DNA from: Myoxocephalus aenaeus
Lineage: Eukaryota > Chordata > Actinopteri > Perciformes > Cottidae
Assembly (NCBI GenBank): GCA_038501785.1
Contig: JBAMJR010000170.1
Span: 434,001-498,000 of the forward strand
Direction: 5' to 3'
DNA: 64,000 nt
Below, piece by piece: positions 23,220-34,403 of this stretch. The position numbers and the translations under genes were made by a program. The notes beneath the pieces are model-generated. The model worked only from the letters and a program-made list of their open reading frames with translations. It was not told the origin of the DNA and searched no databases. The stretch's first letter is position 1; every line of letters starts with the position of its first letter.

Positions 23220-23306
23220 AGTGCAGTTTATTGCTCAACTGTTTCCCTGTAGTTTCAATGCTATGTATTCAAGTCATGCCTACATCATCCCATTCAGGAT
23301 TATGTA

Positions 23307-23312
23307 TTTATT

Positions 23313-23358
<46 letters not shown>
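23307..23358. repeat. (TA)n microsatellite
   Basis: TTTATTTATATAAA followed by about 18 TA units. Confidence 0.96.
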
Positions 23359-23359
<1 letters not shown>

Positions 23360-24505
23360 AGGGCGCATGAATTTGCCTTGATCTTATAAATCTAATGCCT
23401 CTGGTCCTGCAAGTCTAAGAATACAGGCTTTGTTTAGCCTGTGAGCAGAGAGCTGAATCTCCTTCATTACATATCTCTCAAGATTATCAGCCCCTATGGC
23501 AATGCAGAGGGACCTAGATAGTGTTGCTGTGTTGAGTAATACTGCCTAACAGATGTTGCTGTCAACAATTTTCACTGGGACTATTTTTTTTCCGGCGGAA
23601 AGTAGTACCAATAAAACCTGCACAGAGTGGATTTTACGGAGGAGCCAAGGCATTATTTTCGAGAAAGAGATGTAGTTTTCCAAATGTTATTTTTCACTCC
23701 CGTGAGCACCACCAACAGAATTCAATCTGCCTTCATTGTATCGGGGTGTCAAGCGGAAATCTCAAAGACTCAAATAAAATAAATAAAACCTGGCCAAATA
23801 AAACCCCAAAAATGACCCGCATGGCTGGATACCACTAGAAGTGACGAAAAATATATTGTTCTGTGATTTGGTTGGACTGGACCTAAAGTTATCTTTGGAT
23901 GTGTTTGCATACTTAGTGGAAGAGGGGTGAGTAAGCAATGCGCACACGTGCACTGCTATTTTTTTATGTGAAAATAACACCTCAAATGTCATCCTATTAT
24001 TGCACGTTAGGTGCTTTGTTTTAGTCACTGCATACCTCTGATTTGAGTAGACTGATTGCACGGTCGTGGCATGTCAGGTGTGAGACATGTTCTCTGGGAA
24101 ACATTGTCAGGAGCATTGTTAGAAAGAAGAGTGGGACTCACAGGACATATTTACCTTTGGGGAACGTTGCTGCTGTTATAACTTGAACAAGTAGAGGATG
24201 AGTACCTTGATGCTTGTTATACATCCTCTAATGGTAGTATTACCTCCACTTTTCCGATAAAGTCTGATTCTGATTATATTAAAATCAGACCTGGGGGTGA
24301 AGTTAGAGAGAGTTTTATCTGCTCTTAAATAACGCGCTTAATGTACTTGGTATTTCCAGGTAAATTACACTATTATAAAGTATGTTTTATATATATCATC
24401 TTAATCTGAATCTTAACATGAAGTGATAACTTTTGAATAATCTTGCTTCGAAAAGGTGACTATTTGCATAGTTGGGAGTGGGAGGCCTATAACTGGTTTG
24501 TGGTT
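23359..24505. other. No gene seen; possible LINE tail near 24240-24276
   Basis: Unique sequence for most of its length. At 24255-24276 the words GATAAAGTCTGATTCTGATTA resemble an L2-type tail, weakly supported. Confidence 0.35.
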
Positions 24506-24770
24506 CATTACATTACATTACATTTCATTTAGCTGACGCTTTTATCCAAAGCGACTTACAATAAGTGAAATTCCACCATGAGTACAAACTCAGAACAACA
24601 AGAATCAAGAAAGTACAGTTTCAATAAAGTTAGACTACAAAGTGCTATCAGTAAGTGCCATCTAAGTGCTACTACGGGGCTACCTTCCTTATTCTAGGTG
24701 TAGTCCAAAAAGATGTGTTTTTAGTTTGCGACGGAAAATGTAGACACTTTCTGCTGTTCTGATGTCAGTT
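24506..24770 (+). repeat. Abundant teleost dispersed repeat
   Basis: Starts with ATTAC pentamers (CATTACATTACATTTCATTT) followed by AGCTGACGCTTTTATCC and AAAGCGACTTACAATAAG. This is one of the most frequent interspersed motifs in fish genomes from memory. Downstream GATGTGTTTTTAGTTTGCG also belongs to it. Its right boundary is approximate and its class is not assigned. Confidence 0.75.
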
Positions 24771-24924
24771 GATGAACAAGATTAGTGAATAGCTGTTTGC
24801 AATGTAAATGAATGAGGGTCAGACTTGTCACTTTGTCAAGCGCTCTGCAGGAGCTGATAATGCCAGTAAAGACAGGTCTGGAATATGGGTTTATGAGGCC
24901 GCCCTTTATTCAGCAAATTCTAAC

Positions 24925-25248
24925 TACCGTAAAATGTGGGTTATAAGGCACACCCTTTTATTAGCCGCAGCTACTAAAAACCCCAAAGAAGTTATATTTA
25001 ATCATAAACAAGCCGCAGCGGTTTATAAGCCGCTGTTGCTGCTGCTACCGCTACTGAGTCACTAGCTAGTGCTAGCTAGCTCGCCAGTGCTAGTTAGCTC
25101 GCTAGCTAACGCTCGCTAGCTAACATGTCTCTGCAACTGCTGCTAAATTTAGAATCGGAAAAATCCACAAATTAGCCGCACCAATATTAAGGCGCACGGG
25201 TCAAAGTTGAGGAAAAAAGTAGCGGCTTATAACTCAAATTTTACGGTA
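24925..25248. mobile_element. TA-flanked TIR element, member A
   Basis: Element 24927-25246 (320 bp) starts CCGTAAAATGTGGGTTATAA and ends with the imperfect inverse, GGCTTATAACTCAAATTTTACGG, flanked by TA on both sides. The termini match members at 52849-53161 and 63573-63890. The interior here is different: it is rich in GCTAGC/GCTAAC words (25040-25125). No transposase frame, so a MITE. The TA duplication suggests Tc1/mariner-like mobilisation, but this is not proven. Confidence 0.83.
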
Positions 25249-26794
25249 AAACTAACAAAAGCTTTGTAAGATCAGAAAAACAACAGCGCCACTGGTTCTT
25301 CACTGGCGCCTCTGCGTTACATGCTTTCTGAAGCTCGAGTAGTGATTCTGTCATCTGCTTCCCAGTTGGTGAGCTTCATCATGTGACCACTGTTTCTCCT
25401 TCCTTATGCCGGTGTAATTGCCCATACTTAGGTCTTTATAGTTAATATGGTTAAGGCTCATCACTTTGGGCTTTTTGCACATGTTCCATATACATTTCAC
25501 AAAATGATGAGATTAGACCACTAATCTTGTTGATCAATTCTAATTTAGGTACCATATTTAATATTTTTATGTATATATGAGGCAGCCTTTCTGCTTGCGT
25601 TTTAAAAAGTGCAAAAAGAAAGAAAGGAAATGGGGGAAGGGGAAAAATGTAAGAGAGCTGAAATGTGGTATTTATTCCATAATCTCTAAGCACTGACTCC
25701 ACATTATTTGACAGCTGAAAGTTTGTGGGCAGGCAGACAGATTGTCATTCTGAGACAATTTGTCACGCAGGGCCTGGCGGGTCTCCATTCAGCTTCAGAC
25801 ACTCTGGCCCAATGCGTGCACCACTGACAGGATTGTCAGAGCTATTTGTCACAGCTCTGTTTGGTGATCAGATTGGTTGTACCCTCGACGGCCTCTTCTT
25901 CTCCATCCACAATAACTGGCACTATTAAACCTTCGGCGCTTAATCAAATGATCTGCTTCCTGTACGGATGTTTGTTTTTCTTCCTTTCCAACTTCATTGA
26001 CATATGAAGATAGAGGTTAATATGCACGTTGGCCAACCAAACTGACCAAATCAGACTGTCATGGTTGCCGTGCACAATGAGAGCCATCATTACCCTGATT
26101 AAAATACACTTTGAAAGACTTAAACGGTGGGTTTGGACTTCACAAAGAGTGCTGTCTGAAAGCCATAAACTGTATGCTAATACAGATATTTAGCAGAATT
26201 AAGCTGATAGAAAATAGGTTATTTGGAGAAAAAGAAATTCAAATTTAGTTTTCTCCAATTTCATGATATTTTCTATTTTGCTTTTTGGATTCTCAACCAC
26301 TAGTGCCAATGTCAGTCACTTAGCTGGTCTGTTGTGTAAAGATCGCCACTAGATGGATTGCTATTTGGTATGGACATTAATCTTTCTCTCAGGCTGTAAT
26401 ATCTTTCATGATCCCCTTACTTTTCCTCTCGCGCCACCATCACATCAAAATGTCCTCAGCATTTTTTTGTTGCTGAAAACAAATGTATCTTCTGTGCCTG
26501 GAAACGGCATTGATGAGAGCCATGAGACAGAACCAGAACAGTGAAAACTAAATGATGAGCCCAAAGACACTATAATGTTTTGATGAGATCAGGGTAACTG
26601 CAGATTATTCTCTGTGAGGTTGTTAAAAGCAACCCCTTTCTCATTAAATGTGTTGTATTTAACATTCTGAGCCTTAATGTAGAAAAACAAGAGTTTTGAA
26701 TGTAAAGATTTAGTGGAGTAATGTCACTCTTACTATTGGTTTGTTGCTTCTCCTTGTTTCGCTGACATGGTGCATGTGAGCGTGCCCCACTGGT
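25249..26794. other. No gene seen
   Basis: Unique-looking sequence; open frames under 85 codons without domains. No complete repeat recognised. Confidence 0.4.
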
Positions 26795-26985
26795 CACCTA
26801 CGGCGATTAACACCCGATTACACCGCCCCGACCGCGACAGTTGCAGAACAAAACCTCCGGATCCCCCCCAGTTAGCTCTGTTAGCACCGTTAGCTGTGAG
26901 CTGCCAGCTCGCCATTGACATGTTGAGAGCCGTTGAGAGGCAATGAAAATGCTCCCAATCTCAGATCTTGCACCTTTAAACATTT
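26795..26985 (-). repeat. Possible dispersed repeat fragment
   Basis: GC-rich segment with GTTAGCTCTGTTAGCACCG and, at its right end, GCACCTTTAAA. Read on the minus strand the end begins TTTAAAGGTGCAAGATCTGAG, which resembles the start of common fish repeats. Boundaries and class unclear. Confidence 0.3.
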
Positions 26986-27978
26986 GACCCATTGCTGATG
27001 TAATAGTATTGACTACTTTCACAGACAGCATACGGTGGTCTGCATTGAAATATTGATCAAAATTCCAATATTTGCTGTTCTTTTCATTTTACACAAATGG
27101 TAGTGGAAATACTGCACATCCAACATTTGTAGAGGGCTTGTGAGGATTTGAGGAAGTTAGTGAACAAAGAAAATGTAATATTGATTTAATTCTTCTCATC
27201 ACTCGTGTACAACTCAATAGGGATTTGTTGCCTCCTGGTTCCTCCCACTCCTACTGTGATCCAGACAGTCAGGTAAATGGATCGAGCAGCTTGTTGGTTT
27301 GGAATCCTTTATGTCTGATTTCATGGTCCAGTTGTTTTTTTCCTTCCTCTTGGATTAGCAAGAGAACCCCTGCCAGTATTTCTGTACATATTCATCTTTG
27401 AAGTATGCTCCCTTTTCGCTGCATTCATAGTCTCAATCAAACTGAGAGCTAAATGCCTGGTCCATTGTTATACAACCATTTGCATCTGGCCTGTGCCATT
27501 CTATGCACAATATGACACATTCTCTAAAATAACAATGCGCGTGAAAGGAAGTATGTATTATATCAAACTAACAGCGGTTGCCATCAAATGCACAGTATGA
27601 TACTGGAAAACCAATGGCAACCATCTTCAGCACAGTGTAGCTTGTTTTCTCCTCTGCTTCTCCCTCCCTCCCTTTCATTCCCGCTCTTTATCTCTCTTCC
27701 TTTGACTCTCACTTTAGAAAATGAGCTGTTTTAAATTAACTGTGTTGGACTCCTCGGGGAAATCAATAGACAAAGAGGCCGCAATTGTATAAGTTTCAGG
27801 GATTGTATGACTTCACTGTATTATTTGATTAAACAGAGGAAAGTTACATTGCTTGTATGGGATTTGAAACCTGATCTCATTATAAGGACCCTCGGCGTCA
27901 CTTTCTAACGCACCGAACTATGACGCTCACTATGGTCGCAGTGAATTTGTACCACTTTGTTAGGTTTGGACACAAAAT
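26986..27978. other. No gene seen
   Basis: Unique sequence; a pyrimidine-rich tract lies at about 27640-27715 but no exon follows it convincingly. Confidence 0.4.
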
Positions 27979-28130
27979 ATGAATTCAATTCAATTTATTT
28001 TGTACAGCCCAAAATCCCAAATTACTAATTTCCCTCGGAGGGCTTTACAATCTGTACACATAGGACATCCCTGTCCCAGGACCTCACATTGGATAAGGGA
28101 AAACTCCCCCCCAAAAAACAGAAAAAAACC
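27979..28130 (+). repeat. Teleost dispersed repeat, longer copy
   Basis: Same family and orientation as 3267-3364. It starts GAATTCAATTCAATTTATTTTG, continues with CAGCCCAAAATCCCAAATTAC and GGGCTTTACAATCTGTACAC, and ends in an A-rich run after AACTCCCCCC. The longer copy shows that the first one lost both ends. Confidence 0.8.
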
Positions 28131-28513
28131 TAAGGTTTGGGTTACAAATACTAGGTTGTACTAGGCACAAAGACAAACAACACTTGGTTGCTTTCACACA
28201 GAACAGGAGCATAAGTCTCCGGGGTGAGAGTCTAATAATAACCTGGATAGTTTACATTGTAGTAACTGGAAAGCCACGTGCGTCTCATACAAACGCAAAA
28301 GGGGTTCCCTTGGCGTCGGTATCAAACACCAAGAGGTGTGGAAAAGTGTCAGTATTTGACGCGCTCATAATAAGAAGGGCCTTGGATTTTCTTCCTCTTC
28401 ATATTTCTCTTTTCTACATGTATTAAATCCAACTAAACTAAGAGTAAAACCCGGGTATTAATATGTGAGGATGAGAGGTAAAAAAAAGGTCGGTGCTCCA
28501 ATCCAGAGCATCT
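28131..28513. other. No gene seen
   Basis: Unique sequence between a dispersed repeat and a CA tract. Confidence 0.4.
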
Positions 28514-28556
28514 TACACACACTCACACACACACACTCACACACACACACACACAA
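28514..28556. repeat. (CA)n microsatellite with TCA interruptions
   Basis: About 43 bp of CACACA with two CTCACAC interruptions. Confidence 0.95.
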
Positions 28557-29697
28557 GGCGTTGTTCTAGGTATCAGGGTCATGTGATGTGGTGTCAGCAC
28601 AAACCGACAGCGCCGTTGTAGCTCCATCACAAATGGATGAACTGCTGCATTTTACATGACGCAGGAATCTGTTGCATGACATGCAGGGAGAGAATATATT
28701 AAGACAATATGATGCCGCTCACTTACGATTTGATTTGTGGAGGACCTTTTATCCAAATGACCATAATGCTTATGTTTTGGCCCATTTACTTTGCTGCTTT
28801 TCATGTTACAAGTCCTAATGGCTTTGAAAAATATGCTCCATAATAGTGTAATGTATAGTATTTGAGCAGTGGAGTGAGCAGGGTACAAGCTTCAAAAGAA
28901 ATATGTATGATCCATTTACCTTGTGTGGCATTTTTCTTTTTATCTTTAGGAAAGAGAAATGTATTTACAACGCAAAATATGTTTAATAATGAACTTCAAC
29001 CTTGAATAGCCTCAGAGATCTGATACCTTAAATGGGTTTTCTGCAGGAATATCTTTTTCTACTGGGTCTCTGCACTTCTCTGCACTTCAAACCCTTAAAA
29101 TTACCTTTACTTATTGAAATGTTGAGTCTGAATCATTCTGACAGAAATATAAATTCGCCCCCAGTCTTTCCCAGTTAAATGCTGCTCTTTAACCACACTG
29201 GAGTTGCTGGGAGGTGGTTGGGCAGGGTGGTGGGCATCCAGGATCCCTCCTGTGAAATGCAAAGGAAAGATGATGGCGTTGGTTAAATATTAAAACAGCT
29301 AACTAAACATGTCCAGTCTTATGTCGCCACTTCCGTCCTTAACCAATATCAAAATATTTGTTTTCCCTGCTGTTCTGCCCTGCATATGTTAAAGAAGTGT
29401 TTAAGTTAACTGTTTTTTAATTTTGACCCCTGTAATGAAGCAGGAAGTAAGAAACAGGAAGTAGGAAGTTAAGAGCTGTTAACTGAAGGGAGCATGGTCA
29501 TGGCTTGTGTGGCAGCCCATGTTTAATCCACAGTAATCCTTCGCCTGTATTCCTCAGAAAGCAACGACTGTAAGTGTTTTATATTCTTCACATGTTGTAC
29601 AATTAGGAATAGTGACTTTTGTTAGCATGTCAAGGTGAATTGTGAACATAAGGCCGTTAATATTTATCTGCTATTCGATTAAGATGTTTTGTATTTT
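28557..29697. other. No gene seen
   Basis: Unique-looking sequence. GGAAGT words recur at 29440-29470 (ETS-like) without further support. Confidence 0.4.
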
Positions 29698-30418
29698 CTT
29701 TTATAATACGGGTAGATCAAATCAAGCATTCTGATTGGTTGAGAGTGAGTCACGGGGTGTACTTTATTCAGCCATAAAGTACTGTACAGCCTGTTTACAT
29801 TTAGAGCGTTCCATATCAGTGCACACTTAAAATAACAGGTAGATTTAAATTGTGCGACCGTTAGTTGTCATTTCAAGCTTGACAGTTACCAAACATGTTT
29901 GGTGTAAACTTTGATATTGTCGCGTCCGCAGTAACGACTCGCAGACGTTGGTTTCCTTAACTTGCAGGTTTATTGCTTGAGTGTTCACAGTATTGCAACG
30001 GGGCTCTTCGCTAGCAGTAGCTCAAACGGAACAGCTAACAAGCTCACGTAGCGTCCCCCACACTAGCATAACGAACGACAACACACGTCACTTCCTCCCT
30101 AACTTAAAGATGAGGAATGAAAAGGGTTTGATCACAAAATCGTGATAATTTCCAGTGAGAGATAATTACGTCGGTAATTTTCCGACGCGAGGCAAGTTCT
30201 CTAAACATCATGGAGGAGAAAAATGACGGATAAAAGACGGACAGAAGCAGCGAGAGCACTTCTTTACATCGGAGTGTCATCCTCCGCCATACACATACGG
30301 GACTATTTTCTCTGTCGCTGAAATGCGATACACAACGTTTGGTGGCTACAACTATTTTGTGCTGAAAGGGAGCTTACTATTACTATTTATAAAGTCGCAG
30401 GTACCCGTATTATAAAAG
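29698..30418. mobile_element. Inverted-repeat-bounded segment, probable DNA element
   Basis: Bounded by a perfect 17-bp inverted repeat: CTTTTATAATACGGGTA (29698-29714) and TACCCGTATTATAAAAG (30402-30418). The left interior reads AGCATTCTGATTGGTTGAGAG. The right repeat is directly continuous with the hairpin at 30416-30563, so the two are probably one element with a complex terminus. No transposase frame and no clear target duplication were found. An LTR-like piece may be embedded (29929-30070). Confidence 0.6.
29929..30070 (-). repeat. Possible LTR fragment within the inverted-repeat segment
   Basis: On the minus strand this reads AGCAATAAACCTGCAAGTTAAG and ends near GGACGCGACA, the style of an LTR polyadenylation region followed by a CA end. 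The other LTR end and a target duplication were not found. Confidence 0.22.
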
Positions 30419-30563
30419 CAATAAGGTACTCGAGGCAGTACTGTGTCTACAATAATGTACAGTTCAAGGGTTTGCCGGCCCTCCGCTGTGCGTCGGGCCT
30501 AACAACACCCTTGAACAGTACATTATTGCACGACACAGTACTGCCTCGAGTACCTTATTGCTT
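30416..30563. repeat. 148-bp near-perfect hairpin
   Basis: The left arm 30416-30471 pairs with the right arm 30507-30563 around a 35-base loop. By eye about 52 of 56 positions match, with one small bulge (TAC versus GTGC) and one mismatch. The arm starts AAGCAATAAGGTACTCGAGG. Such hairpins occur as subterminal structures of DNA transposons. Transcribed, it would fold into a long stem suitable for small-RNA processing, which is not shown. Confidence 0.93.
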
Positions 30564-31699
30564 AATTCTAGTTTTACTCTGATTCAACGTTGTCAAGATG
30601 ATTTGATGTTGGAAGTCAATAAGTACGCTCGCATTCCTGGCTCTTGAAAAGGAGTTTGGCTGGCTGTTTATCTATGTTAACACTTTGGAAGTAAAACACA
30701 GAGGGAGAACAGTACACCTGTAGTTATTCTGTCTCAATAATATTGATCTGAAATGTTGAAAAGAGCTTATTATTGTTACATTCTTCTTCACATAAATTAT
30801 TACTGTATCCTTTTCTGGTAAACTTGATATAGAGAAAGTATGCTTTTTAAAAGTCGATACATGCTTTCATGTGTGTCATAACGGATAAAATGCAGAGACA
30901 AAGTAAGCCTTTTAATCAATGTCCTGCAATACATAGTAAATACACAATTACATGCATGTGAGAGTGGACAAACTGTTCATTTATAACTTACCAACATTTC
31001 ACATTGCAGCGTGTTACAAGAGTCACACGGAGGCTTGAGGAATTGTGGCACTATACATAGCGATCGAAGCCTGAATTCAGAGCCTTCTTGCAGGCTGATT
31101 ATGCAGGAGCACCGTTGCAGGAAGACAAATGGAGGAGTTAATGATGTCACTCCCTCCAAGAAGTAAATTTATGATGTCATTCTGTGATAGATTCCCTTTG
31201 TTGGAGCTGGTTCAGGTGATTTGTGATTGTTGTAAGTGCCGGGGAGGAGACAGGAAGGCAGCCAGACTTTTCCAATGGATTTCACCGTGGAGTCTCACCG
31301 TGGCCTCGGTTTTACCGTCACGCTGATCTCAGAGCTGTGCTGTCCCCGCGAGAAGAACACATCGGAAGCTTCTCGTCATATCATTCATTCAGTGCGGCGC
31401 TGTGAACGAGGAACATAAGTAATCCGAGCGATACACCCCTCAAAAAGGTGACAAGACATTTGCTTAATTAAGTCAGCTGGAAGCTACTACAATACTCCTC
31501 CGTGCTCGGGAGTGCAAAAAAAAATTATCAGCGGCCATCAGTCCAGGAGCTCATCAGCTTTACAAAACCGCCTGTCGACCCACGGCGTGCGGGTTCAAAG
31601 CTGCGCTCCGCGTGACCAGGGTGTCTACTGAATACGTGCCTGCCTACTTAGTGTCAGATGAAAATTAATAGACACAGATGTACTCCACGGCTTAGGATA
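30564..31699. other. No gene seen
   Basis: AT-rich then more GC-rich from about 31130. Several overlapping open frames of about 60 codons in all plus frames at 31129-31418 are mutually exclusive and unrecognised. Confidence 0.4.
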
Positions 31700-32150
31700 A
31701 TCACGTGGCCCTCGGGGGGCAGCAGGGGGAAAGAAAACCACAGTCTAAATATCTCATTAATTCAAATTCGGGGGAGGTCACCACGAGGTCTCGCCTTCGC
31801 GACACTGACATTTTAATCAGAAGTGCGGCCCAAGTCTCCATTAATAGAATAATGGAGATTGTGATATAGCGGGCATTGTGTGAGAAATACCTTTGCGCTT
31901 TGTCGGGAGTGAGGCTTCCGCTGTTTCCTGTTCTCTCTGGACTCCACCTGTGAGGTGCTCCGGCATCGACCGCTGCTCTGCCGCTGACGCCGAGGGGATA
32001 TTTGTCTCTGCCTGTCCCGGCGTGAGCTACACGCCTCCCTCGGATGTGAGAGCGACTTACGTTTAATTTATCGCCCGAGGTCCTGCTAAATGACACACTT
32101 ATACGTTTGATCTGTAAAGGAGGTGTGTTGCTCAGACGGGTAGTGTGTGA
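31700..32150. promoter_or_regulatory. Candidate conserved non-coding block
   Basis: GC-moderate, repeat-free, with ATTAATTCAAATTCG, CCATTAATAGAATAATGGAG and TACGTTTAATTTATCG. A 131-codon minus-strand frame runs through it but shows no domain and looks accidental. Confidence 0.22.
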
Positions 32151-32199
32151 TTCAATAATCCAGATTCTTTATGGGGATCACTTTTATTTTGATCTCTCT

Positions 32200-32205
32200 C
32201 CCTCT

Positions 32206-32240
<35 letters not shown>
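32200..32240. repeat. (CT)n/(GT)n compound microsatellite
   Basis: CTCTCTCTC followed by about 15 GT units. Confidence 0.95.
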
Positions 32241-32242
<2 letters not shown>

Positions 32243-32650
32243 TGTACTTCAGCATCCCACTTTCATGGAGTGCCACTCATTGTTAACAGCGTACGAGCTG
32301 TTGATACAATGTGTTGCAACACAGAGTATGAGAGGAATGTGAAACAACATTATTAGTTGGTGGCATCTTTAATTCATAATTCATTTCACAGTTTCAAAAC
32401 TAATTAGCGGGTACTGCTTAATGACTGCGGCAACCTTTACTGATGGGAACGCATTCAAAAGCTGTACTGAAGACCGAGAACAAATGAAGCATTTCCGCCC
32501 TCCCCCCCGTGTCACATCTATGATCTGCAAAATCAATACCTAAATACACATATATGTTTCCTGCAAAGCTTGAAAATCAATGAGAATCCGAGAAAATCCG
32601 GCTTCGTGGAGCGTGAACCGTGGTGGTTTTCTCAGTAGCAGCGTTGTCTA
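32241..32650. other. No gene seen
   Basis: Unique sequence between two GT microsatellites. Confidence 0.4.
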
Positions 32651-32654
32651 GCGC

Positions 32655-32693
<39 letters not shown>

Positions 32694-32702
32694 TGCGCGT
32701 GC
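32651..32702. repeat. (GC)(GT)n(GC) microsatellite
   Basis: GCGCGC, about 18 GT units, then GCGCGTGCGCGTG. Alternating purine-pyrimidine throughout, so a candidate Z-DNA-forming tract. Confidence 0.95.
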
Positions 32703-34368
32703 TGACACGCGTGCAAAGGCGTGTGTGTTTTTAATTAACTACTTTAAACACACTCATGCTGACTTTGTGAATTGAAGGTGCATAAAGGAGAAAATGTGTC
32801 TCGCATACATCCAAACAGAGTCAGCGCAGATAAGACGAAGATTAGAATAAAATTCATTCCGGTTATCGAGGATGGATTATCCCAGCAGGATCCCGGGAGG
32901 CAGACGTTCCTGTTGCCCCCCCCCCCTCAAGCTCTGCTCAATCAACATCCAACCCTCTCAATGAACCCAAAAATGTTTCCCTCATCCATCCGACTACTGT
33001 GGCTGGTTTTCTCATTTACAGATGAAGCGTCGTCGTCTTATTTGTTGCCAAATGCCTCGTGTCATTTCGTTGGTTCTACCTCAGTTATCTACACATATAA
33101 TGCTTCTAGTGTCTATTAATCATTCAGGGGAATACACTCGCGTGTGTAATTTTGCTTTGTTTTTACTGCACATTTTATTTATTTAACCTTTTAGAATGAT
33201 AATCATTTATTTAACAGATACAATAACTTTGCAGTTGTGTTGAACGCCTGTTGGCCTTTATACTGTAAGTGTTTGGCAGCCAAATCCACTGAGCTGACAA
33301 AATAGATAAACAAGAAGAATTAATGTTGCTGATGCATACAAAAGCCCACGAGTATATAATACAGCACACGGCTCTGTTTAAAAGTACCTTTTTCTTTTCT
33401 TTTAGAGCTTCCTGTCTGGCTTTAGTCTGCCTGCCAACACTCAGGTGAGACCGGTGAGGGTGAGCCATGATTGGAGGAGCTGTCTTGGCGTTATTTGGTT
33501 GTGCTGAGTGAACGTTTCCACAGAATAAGGAGAATCAGGAATCAGTGAAAGAAGAGAGAGAAAAAACAGAGAGGGCAGGGGAGATCATCGGGTTTTAGCT
33601 TTTAATTATATTTAATCTACAAAAAGTAGTATTCTTTTAATGAAAAAACTCTATTTGAACAACACAATACTGAAATCATGTACAGAAAGCGTTGACATTT
33701 GTCTTGTAGCTCTTTGAACCATCTGGCAGGCGGAGATGGTTGATGTGGTCCATCAGTTGACGGAATAATCTCGTCACAGATTTACAATGGATGGAGCTTT
33801 CCGTCGTATCGCGTTATCTCCAGTAAACCGCTCTCTCTCTCTCCGACGTCAGGGACTTTGAAGCTCAACTTTGAAGCCAACACGGACGAGAAGTTCTTTA
33901 AAATGCTCCAAAAAAAAAAAAAAAAGGGCAATTTGAAGATCTGCAATTCCATGACAGCACCATCTGCTAATGAAGATTATGGGACATGACAGAAAGCTCC
34001 AGCACAGCTCATAGATGGATGGGGCCTTGTGGTGAGAGTATTCTGTCAGCGTTAATAAATTGGTTTATGAAATATATAAGCATCTATTCAATTCTGCTTT
34101 TTGTACAAGCTTGGACACATTGAGGCTAGATTTTCACTCCAACGAAACCACATGAGAGACTTAAACTGTGCATATTGTCACTGCTGGGATATCTTGTGGA
34201 AAGACAGAGCAACGTTCAGATGAGGGAGAGAGATTTTGTGTTTATTGGTTGATTTCATTGGTAATAGAGACAGTTGAACCTTAAAAAGGCCTTAACTGAA
34301 GCCAGTAGTCAAGTTACTGTGAGCATGTAAATATGATTCCCCTCTGGATGTAAATGACATCTCACACA

Positions 34369-34371
<3 letters not shown>
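32703..34371. other. No gene seen
   Basis: Unique sequence with a 16-base A run at 33910-33925 and a CT-rich patch near 33830. The 115-codon frame at 32772-33119 has no domain. AATTAATGTTG-type words are sparse. Confidence 0.4.

Positions 34372-34402
<31 letters not shown>
34372..34402. repeat. (TA)n microsatellite
   Basis: About 15 TA units. Confidence 0.95.

Positions 34403-34403
<1 letters not shown>

Larger units (their letters stand above)
22586..23223 (-). mobile_element. 5'-truncated CR1-group LINE insertion
   Basis: Read on the minus strand, it contains the C-terminal part of a LINE polyprotein (listed separately), a short 3' UTR with CCCTCGGGGATTAATAAAG, and a tail of ATTC units at 22588-22608. 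The sequence CAGTTTA occurs just outside both ends (22579-22585 and 23224-23230), a plausible short target-site duplication. The 5' end is missing beyond about 23220, as is usual for target-primed insertions. The clade is Rex1/L2/CR1-like by protein and tail style. Confidence 0.85.

Noticed and set aside
31701..32096. 131-codon minus-strand open frame
   Set aside because: No recognisable domain. The stretch looks like non-coding sequence, and other frames overlap nearby.
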